A DNA stretch of 9,688 bases from positions 1 through 9,688 of the forward strand of contig CAZDOD010000108.1 in assembly GCA_964506935.1 (NCBI GenBank), read 5' to 3'. The stretch comes from CAZDOD01 sp964506935. GTDB taxonomy: Bacteria > Desulfobacterota > Zymogenia > Zymogenales > Zymogenaceae. Under the pieces are notes generated by a model. That model made no database searches, was not told the DNA's origin, and saw only the letters and a program-made list of their open reading frames with translations. Positions 5,469 through 9,688 of the stretch are shown here, in pieces; position 1 is the stretch's first letter; each line of letters begins with the position of its first letter. The position numbers were made by a program, and so were the translations under genes.

Positions 5469-6184
5469 CAAAAACACAATACGACATAGAAATAAAAAAC
5501 CTCTCCTACACGTATCCTGACGGGACTTTGGCTTTATCCGGGATCAATATCTCGGTGGCACAAGGGGAATCGGTCGCGCTCCTGGGCCCGAACGGCGCCG
5601 GGAAATCCACGCTGATCCTTGCGCTTCCTGGGCTAATCTACGGTACCGGCGAGATCGTAATATCGGGAATGACACTCACAAAAAGCTCGGTTCGCGACAT
5701 CAGACGAAAAATCGGGATTGTATTCCAGAATCCCGACGACCAGCTATTTTGCCCAACGGTATATGACGATGTCGCATTCGGCCCGGAAAATATGGGTCTC
5801 AAAAATAACGAGGTGGATTTGAGGGTCAGGCATGCCCTGTCTTCGATGGGGATACTCGATTTGGAGAGACGATCTGCCCATCATCTTAGCTTCGGCGAAA
5901 AGAAGAGGGCCTCGATCGCCACGATCCTGTCGATGGATCCAGAAATCATCGCCTTCGACGAGCCGACAGCCAACCTCGACCCCGAGGGCGTTCATGGGCT
6001 CAAAAAGGTGATTTCGGGAATCAAAAAGACGAAGCTCATCGTCACCCACGACATCAACCTCGCCCTCGACCTTTCCTCGAGGGCGATTGTGATGAATAAT
6101 GGCAAGATCATCGAGGACATGCCCACAAAAAAGCTCGCATCCGATAAAAAACATCTCAAAAAGATGAAGCTATTTTTCAATTGA
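5465..6184 (+). CDS. ecfA: ECF transporter ATP-binding protein (CbiO/EcfA family)
   Basis: This 239-residue ABC ATPase is cytoplasmic and powers the ECF importer. All key motifs are visible: Walker A GPNGAGKST (41-49), Q-loop QNPDDQLF (Q88), signature LSFGEKKR (141-148, LSFGE instead of LSGGQ, as seen in some CbiO proteins), Walker B IIAFDEPT with catalytic E166, D-loop NLDPEG (170-175) and switch His H195 in IVTHD. The QNPDDQLFCPTVYDDVAFGP block is typical of CbiO-type ATPases. The C-terminus is short and Lys-rich (DKKHLKKMKLFFN), without the extra domain of some EcfA proteins. It overlaps the T component by 4 nt. Only one ATPase gene is present, so the enzyme presumably works as a homodimer; that is inferred. 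Confidence 0.95.
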   Translation: MTKTQYDIEIKNLSYTYPDGTLALSGINISVAQGESVALLGPNGAGKSTLILALPGLIYGTGEIVISGMTLTKSSVRDIRRKIGIVFQNPDDQLFCPTVYDDVAFGPENMGLKNNEVDLRVRHALSSMGILDLERRSAHHLSFGEKKRASIATILSMDPEIIAFDEPTANLDPEGVHGLKKVISGIKKTKLIVTHDINLALDLSSRAIVMNNGKIIEDMPTKKLASDKKHLKKMKLFFN

Positions 6185-6242
6185 TTTATCAGACAATTGA
6201 TATATATATACTATTGAACAGAATCCGATAAGGAGATAAATC

Positions 6243-7007
6243 ATGCCGCGTTCTAAGATCGTTTACCACGAGAAATATCTCACTGACTATTCTACCTCAT
6301 CTGCGGAATGCCCCGAACGTGTAAAGATAATTTATCAAGAACTCAAAGATCACAACTACAACTTCGTCACACCCCAGCCTGCCGATGAAAACGACGTCTA
6401 TCTCGTCCACTATCCCAACCTCGTCGAGTCTGAAAAGAAAGACAGTGAGCGATACGATATCGCCCTCCTCTCCCTCGGTGGCGCGATAACGGCATCCGAG
6501 ATAGCGCTGGACGGGACTTCCGCCTTCGCCCTCATCAGGCCGCCGGGCCACCACGCAAGCCCCGGCAGTAACTGGGGATTCTGCTTTTTTAACAACGCCG
6601 CGATAACAGTCCAAAGGCTGATCACAAGGAAAAAAGTTGAAAGGGCGGTCATCTTGGATATCGACCTCCACTTCGGAGACGGCACCGACAATTTTTTCTT
6701 GGGGAGGGATGACGTAACCGTGGTAAACGTCCAGACCTACGACCGCCTCGACTTCATCGCCCAGTGCTACGAGGAGCTAAAGGAGGCCGCACCGTATGAC
6801 ATCATCTGCGTATCGGCGGGATTCGACAGATACGTCAAAGACTGGGGGCAGACCCTCGAGACAAAAGATTACAAGACAATCGGCGAGACCGTAAAGGATT
6901 TCGCCCAGAAGATCGCAAAGGGTCGCAGATTCGCCATCCTCGAGGGTGGCTACTATCTTCCCGACCTCGGGAAAAACGCGAGGAGTTTGATAGAGGGGAT
7001 GGAGTAG
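6243..7007 (+). CDS. Histone deacetylase / acetylpolyamine amidohydrolase family enzyme, short form
   Basis: This is a 254-residue zinc-dependent deacetylase of the arginase/deacetylase fold. Visible catalytic residues are the charge-relay pair H103-H104 in RPPGHHA, metal ligands D141 and H143 in LDIDLHFGDGT, D195 in SAGFD, and the transition-state Tyr Y237 in LEGGYY. The N-terminal ECPERV (22-27) and NWGFCFFNNAA (110-120) are also family hallmarks. The second His of the usual DxDxHHG motif is Phe (F144); it is not a metal ligand. The protein is shorter than the roughly 300-340 residues of AcuC or acetylpolyamine enzymes, mainly through loss of sequence between VHYPNLVES and RYDIALLSLGGA (about 60-80). 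The substrate is unknown: acetylated polyamines, lysines or a small amide are possible. AAGGAG lies 7 nt before ATG 6243. It follows the ATPase by 58 nt and is probably co-transcribed, or it uses a weak AT-rich promoter in the gap. Confidence 0.9.
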   Translation: MPRSKIVYHEKYLTDYSTSSAECPERVKIIYQELKDHNYNFVTPQPADENDVYLVHYPNLVESEKKDSERYDIALLSLGGAITASEIALDGTSAFALIRPPGHHASPGSNWGFCFFNNAAITVQRLITRKKVERAVILDIDLHFGDGTDNFFLGRDDVTVVNVQTYDRLDFIAQCYEELKEAAPYDIICVSAGFDRYVKDWGQTLETKDYKTIGETVKDFAQKIAKGRRFAILEGGYYLPDLGKNARSLIEGME

Positions 7008-7117
7008 GAAAGGCCGGAGCGTGGGGGAATTTGAAGATGCCGAAATATCTGATGCCTCCGGACAAACGAAAATGCAACGGGAAAAATAGCTCTAGAAAAA
7101 TCGGCGGAAATTAAAAA

Positions 7118-7606
7118 TCATAATCCCTTGATGAATTCCAGCAAATCTTGGGCGTCCCTATCCGAAAGGTCCCACCTCGGCATATCCAAAGATAACACCT
7201 TGCCATCCTCCTCTATCCCCTCACGTATTGCACGAATGATCAATTCATCAGTGTATGCAATCTCGTGCTCCTCCGCCTCACCCTCCCCGTTATGGTGTTC
7301 GGCAGATGTCAGCGTTTCATATCTTATGTCGGGAGGGATCTCATAAAGCATCATTACCGGTCTACCGCCACTGCCGTCACTCCCGTGGCAGTCGACGCAG
7401 CTCCCACCACGCATGTAGAGCCAGTGGGGTCCGCCCTCAAAAGAAATCTTCACCCCCTCGCTGTTAAAGCCCGTGAAATAAATTTTTTTGCCGTTTGAAT
7501 CTTCCGAAAAAGCCCCATCGGTTCTTGTGCAAGATATAAAAAGAGCTATCATCAAAAACAAGGGGAAAATCAAAAACAATCTACCTTTAATCTTTCCTCT
7601 TGACAT
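7118..7606 (-). CDS. Monoheme cytochrome c lipoprotein
   Basis: This 162-residue exported c-type cytochrome has a basic N-terminus (SRGKIKGR) and a hydrophobic core (10-25), and ends at C26 in LFISC, a lipobox-like site, so it is probably a lipid-anchored periplasmic or outer-face electron carrier. Heme attachment is CVDCH (C70, C73, H74) inside GGSCVDCHGSDGSGG. The distal ligand is probably M142 in LSLDMPRWDLSD, followed by the terminal helix of class I cytochromes (DLLEFIKGL). Between heme and Met is a His/Glu-rich stretch (103-115) containing H104, H105 and H114. AGGAGG lies 5 nt before ATG 7606, and a promoter sits just upstream. It converges with the deacetylase gene. Its redox partner is not in the window. 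Confidence 0.88.
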   Translation of the reverse strand: MSRGKIKGRLFLIFPLFLMIALFISCTRTDGAFSEDSNGKKIYFTGFNSEGVKISFEGGPHWLYMRGGSCVDCHGSDGSGGRPVMMLYEIPPDIRYETLTSAEHHNGEGEAEEHEIAYTDELIIRAIREGIEEDGKVLSLDMPRWDLSDRDAQDLLEFIKGL

Positions 7607-7644
7607 AAAATCCTCCTATAAATTTGAAGATATATCGTAGGATT

Positions 7645-7673
7645 ATTGTATCAGCATTTTAAACCGTTGGCAA
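7645..7673 (-). promoter_or_regulatory. Sigma70-type promoter of the cytochrome c gene
   Basis: On the minus strand -35 TTGCCA (7673-7668; 5 of 6), a 17-bp spacer and -10 TACAAT (7650-7645; 5 of 6) are present. The predicted start is near 7638, about 32 nt before the ATG. It lies past the terminator of the SHOCT gene, so the cytochrome is its own transcription unit. Confidence 0.65.
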
Positions 7674-7735
7674 CTTTACCATATCTCTTCCCGGTCGAGA
7701 GTATGTAAGCCTCCCTTATGATTCCTTAAAATACC

Positions 7736-7770
7736 AAAAAAAAGACCCAAAAAAGTGACTTTCTTGGGTC
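7736..7770 (-). terminator. Strong rho-independent terminator after the SHOCT gene
   Basis: On the minus strand GACCCAAGAAAG (7770-7759) pairs with CTTTTTTGGGTC (7755-7744) around a 3-nt loop, with one G-U pair. Eight T residues (7743-7736) follow directly. On the plus strand the G-U pair becomes an A-C mismatch and no T-run follows, so it works in the minus direction. Confidence 0.85.
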
Positions 7771-7816
7771 GTATAAAGACAATATCGTCTTAATGTTTTT
7801 TACTGTCTTTTTGATC

Positions 7817-8134
7817 TCATTTCCCGGAGATCTTCTTGCTCATCTTTTCATACTCCGCTTCAGTTATCTCGCCGGAGGCGAAGCGCTTTTTGAGTATCTC
7901 GAGGGGCGTATACGAGGTCTCGGACGGAGATGTAGCATGTCCTGTGGCAAATCGGGTTATTCCCCATACAACCAAAAAGATCAGGGCGCCCCAGAACAGA
8001 ACCATAAACACCATACCAAATGCGCCGAAACCCCACATACCTCCCATGCCGCGGGAAAAACCGGACCAGCACAAAGGATCGGCGGGAAGCGCAAGGAGCA
8101 ACGTACTTGCTATATTTGTAACAACGTAAAACAT
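7817..8134 (-). CDS. Small SHOCT-domain membrane protein
   Basis: The protein has 105 residues. A first hydrophobic stretch (about 3-18) could be a signal anchor. It is followed by a Gly/Met/Trp/Phe-rich segment (GMGGMWGFGAFG, 29-40) and a clear membrane helix (about 40-60, FMVLFWGALIFLVVWGI). A linker then leads to a C-terminal SHOCT motif (77-102): PLEILKKRFASGEITEAEYEKM, which has the short-C-terminal-domain pattern of LxxRxxxGEIxxxEYxxxK. The molecular role of SHOCT proteins is poorly known, and this one is best called a small membrane protein. GGGAGA lies 7 nt before ATG 8134. It has its own promoter with a palindrome in the spacer and its own terminator, so it is a single-gene unit that may be specifically regulated. 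Confidence 0.85.
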   Translation of the reverse strand: MFYVVTNIASTLLLALPADPLCWSGFSRGMGGMWGFGAFGMVFMVLFWGALIFLVVWGITRFATGHATSPSETSYTPLEILKKRFASGEITEAEYEKMSKKISGK

Positions 8135-8169
8135 TGATTTTCTCCCTTTCTTTAAATATCTCTGTTATT

Positions 8170-8198
8170 AATATACGTCCGATACGTATGAAAGTCAA
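8170..8198 (-). promoter_or_regulatory. Promoter of the SHOCT gene with a palindromic operator candidate
   Basis: On the minus strand -35 TTGACT (8198-8193), a 17-bp spacer and -10 TATATT (8175-8170) each match 5 of 6 bases. The spacer and -10 edge contain a perfect inverted repeat ATACGT-N5-ACGTAT (8173-8189), well placed for a repressor to block RNA polymerase. The predicted start is near 8163, with a leader of about 29 nt. Confidence 0.7.
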
Positions 8199-8369
8199 GA
8201 ATATATTAGTAAATTACTCAAGTATTTCACTTATTATGACAACTTATTTAAACTCATTTGTGCAACCTCCATAACCGTAAAAAGGGATAAGACAATGTAG
8301 GATTTGTGCTTCTTATAACGACCAATTTAAAGCGAACCAAAAAACAGCTTACCCAAGAACAAAAATACC

Positions 8370-8425
8370 TTGATTTTTAAATACCACTTGAAGTATTCTT
8401 TAATCTAACTGTTTAACTAAAGAAT
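8370..8425 (+). promoter_or_regulatory. Weak promoter candidate and inverted repeat upstream of the permease
   Basis: TTGATT (8370-8375) and TATTCT (8394-8399) are spaced 18 bp apart (4 of 6 each). The -10 candidate overlaps an 8-bp perfect inverted repeat ATTCTTTA (8395-8402) / TAAAGAAT (8418-8425) with a 15-nt loop. There is no GC core or T-run, so it is not a terminator. It may be an operator, or chance in AT-rich DNA. Confidence 0.3.
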
Positions 8426-8491
8426 CGAATTTGCATGTATTTTCTTTGAAAATCCGTCAATTTATCAAAAATCCACAAGTGAGGAATTATT

Positions 8492-9688
8492 ATGGCAAAA
8501 ATGAAGAGCAGTAAGAAGAAAGCCACATCGTCGGAAGAGTTCAAGCTTGATCGATCGATAGGTCTCCTCGGCGGCATTTCTCTGGTCATCGGCGGTGTAA
8601 TTGGAATGGGGATATATGCCCTCATCGCCGAAATCGGCGCCCAGGTCGGCTCGACCCTATGGCTTGCGTTTGTCATCGCGATGGCGATCTCTATCATCGG
8701 GGTCATACCTATTATACAGATCGCGAGCGCCCTCCCCCGTGCGGGGGCGGGGTATCTCTACGCCAGCAGGCTCTTAAATCCGCTCATGGGCACCATCGCC
8801 TCATGGTGGGTCATCCTCGGAGGATCGTGTTCGACGGCCTTTGTTGCGCTCGGTCTCGCAGGTTATATAAAACCCCTTATCCCGTGGGATATATCGATAC
8901 AGATGCTCGCGATTATCCTTCCGATCCTCTTTGTCATCCTATACCTCTTCGGTTTAAAACTCGCCACCTGGATTCAGGTGATTTTCGCGGCGCTTCTCAT
9001 AATCATATTGCTCGTCTATGGGATCAAGGGGACATCTGTCTACGGTCTCCATTTCTCAACCACACTTCCCCAGGGGGTCGGAGGGCTCATCTTCGCATCG
9101 ATCCTCTCATACAGCGTATGTATGGGATTTCAGGTAATCGCCGAGATGGGCGAAGAGATGAAAGACGCAAAGAAAAATATCCCGCTGTCTCTTTTGATCG
9201 GTGGCGGCATCGTTTTGGTGATCTACATCATCGTTGGAACGATCTTTATCAATTCCATACCATACGAACCAGAAGCGATAAGGGGCATGACCGCACCCCT
9301 CAGGGATTCCGGCGAATCATTTTTGTCCCCCTTCTTTGTGATGGCGCTTAGCTTCGGTGCCTTGGCCGCCGGGCTCACGTCATTTAACGCCGGCGCGATA
9401 GCCCTTCCGAGGGAGCTCTTCAGCCAGGCACGTGACGGGATCATGCCGCCGTTTATGGGAAGGATAAGCAGGCTCTCAAGATCGCCCTACAATGCGGTTA
9501 TTGTATATTTCACTATCGTGGTCTTTCTGATACTCCTCAGCGATGACATCGATTTCCATGGCGTTATGGCGGCGGTTGGCCTCCTACTTATGACTGCATT
9601 GATATCAATTGCGGCATTGAGGCTCCCGAAGAAATATCCCGACCGATTCAAAAACGCTTACTTTAAGCTCCCCGTTGCGATCCTCTGG
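8492..9688 (+). CDS. APC-family amino-acid permease (C-terminus outside window)
   Basis: The reading frame is open for 399 codons to the window edge. It encodes an inner-membrane amino acid-polyamine-organocation transporter. After a Lys-rich cytoplasmic N-terminus (1-20) come SIGLLGGISLVIGGVIGMGI (22-41), the glycine-rich broken helix 1 that binds the substrate backbone, then SALPRAGAGYLYASRLL (79-95) and, in the sixth helix and following loop, GFQVIAEMGEEMKDAKKNIP (212-231) with the conserved E-x-x-EE-x-KN-x-P pattern. About ten hydrophobic segments are visible before the edge. GAGG lies 7 nt before ATG 8492. Substrate specificity cannot be told. It is divergently arranged with the SHOCT gene and has no obvious metabolic partner in the window. 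Confidence 0.92.
   Translation, partial: MAKMKSSKKKATSSEEFKLDRSIGLLGGISLVIGGVIGMGIYALIAEIGAQVGSTLWLAFVIAMAISIIGVIPIIQIASALPRAGAGYLYASRLLNPLMGTIASWWVILGGSCSTAFVALGLAGYIKPLIPWDISIQMLAIILPILFVILYLFGLKLATWIQVIFAALLIIILLVYGIKGTSVYGLHFSTTLPQGVGGLIFASILSYSVCMGFQVIAEMGEEMKDAKKNIPLSLLIGGGIVLVIYIIVGTIFINSIPYEPEAIRGMTAPLRDSGESFLSPFFVMALSFGALAAGLTSFNAGAIALPRELFSQARDGIMPPFMGRISRLSRSPYNAVIVYFTIVVFLILLSDDIDFHGVMAAVGLLLMTALISIAALRLPKKYPDRFKNAYFKLPVAILW

Larger units (their letters stand above)
8135..8491. other. AT-rich divergent intergenic region
   Basis: These 357 nt separate the SHOCT gene (minus) from the permease (plus). They contain the SHOCT promoter and its palindrome, a short palindrome AGTAA-A-TTACT (8208-8218), a weak permease promoter with an overlapping inverted repeat, and the permease ribosome site. 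A GGAGG followed by a very short minus-strand frame around 8230-8270 (MSLNKLS) is probably chance. No other gene was seen. Confidence 0.5.

Noticed and set aside
6181..6212. TTGATT with TATATA as a promoter for the deacetylase gene
   Set aside because: Only 4 of 6 matches in each box, within a TA-repeat that offers many equal alternatives. Read-through from the ATPase gene is at least as likely.
7014..7061. CCGGAG / CTCCGG inverted repeat after the deacetylase gene as a terminator
   Set aside because: The loop would be 36 nt and no T-run follows in either direction, so the pairing is probably chance.
8230..8275. Minus-strand GGAGG followed by a 7-codon frame (MSLNKLS) upstream of the SHOCT gene
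   Set aside because: Too short to support as a gene, ends before the SHOCT promoter and has no regulatory logic that I can see. It is possibly the remnant of a decayed gene.
1..9688. CRISPR arrays, tRNA or rRNA genes, transposases, att sites
   Set aside because: No regularly spaced repeats, cloverleaf-like segments, transposase motifs or long direct or inverted repeats were recognised by eye on either strand.

Overview
The window looks like a chromosomal segment from a strictly or mainly anaerobic bacterium. The gene mix fits a Desulfobacterota/'Deltaproteobacteria'-like organism: rubredoxin, rubrerythrin-type diiron proteins, an Hrb-type flavin reductase, a selenoprotein, a c-type cytochrome lipoprotein and an ECF transporter. 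That lineage is an inference from gene content, because there is no rRNA or other marker here. Coding GC is moderate with GC-rich third positions, and the intergenic regions are clearly AT-rich. No tRNA, rRNA, IS element or CRISPR array was seen.

Layout. (1) Positions 1-429, minus: the N-terminal part of an ECF-transporter S component running off the left edge, with a good sigma70-type promoter. (2) Positions 684-4494, minus: a redox/oxidative-stress cluster. In transcription order it holds rubredoxin (4494-4333), a short glutaredoxin whose active-site Cys codon is an in-frame UGA (4280-4035), a glutaredoxin/AhpF-like flavoprotein reductase fusion with a TTG start (4014-2827), two ferritin-like diiron proteins (2565-2038 and 1962-1474) and a flavin reductase resembling the front half of high-molecular-weight rubredoxin (1202-684). 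A hairpin terminator lies at 551-584. (3) Positions 4495-4691: a divergent regulatory region with a near-consensus promoter in each direction. (4) Positions 4692-7007, plus: an ECF transporter T component and ATPase (overlapping ATGA) followed by a short histone-deacetylase/acetylpolyamine-amidohydrolase family enzyme. (5) Positions 7118-8134, minus: a monoheme cytochrome c lipoprotein and a small SHOCT-domain membrane protein, each with its own promoter and separated by a strong terminator. (6) Positions 8492-9688, plus: an APC-family amino-acid permease running off the right edge.

The most important observation is the glutaredoxin at 4280-4035. Ordinary gene calling misses it because the reading frame is broken by UGA at codon 14, exactly where the first Cys of the CPFC motif belongs. 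The RNA just after the UGA can fold into a bacterial SECIS-like hairpin with a G at the second loop position. It is best read as a selenocysteine (UxxC) glutaredoxin. It sits directly upstream of a reductase with its own CPFC glutaredoxin domain, which suggests an NAD(P)H -> FAD -> Cys pair -> glutaredoxin (Cys or Sec) relay next to rubredoxin, a flavin reductase and diiron peroxidase-like proteins. The parts together look like an oxygen/peroxide defence and thiol-repair module of an anaerobe.
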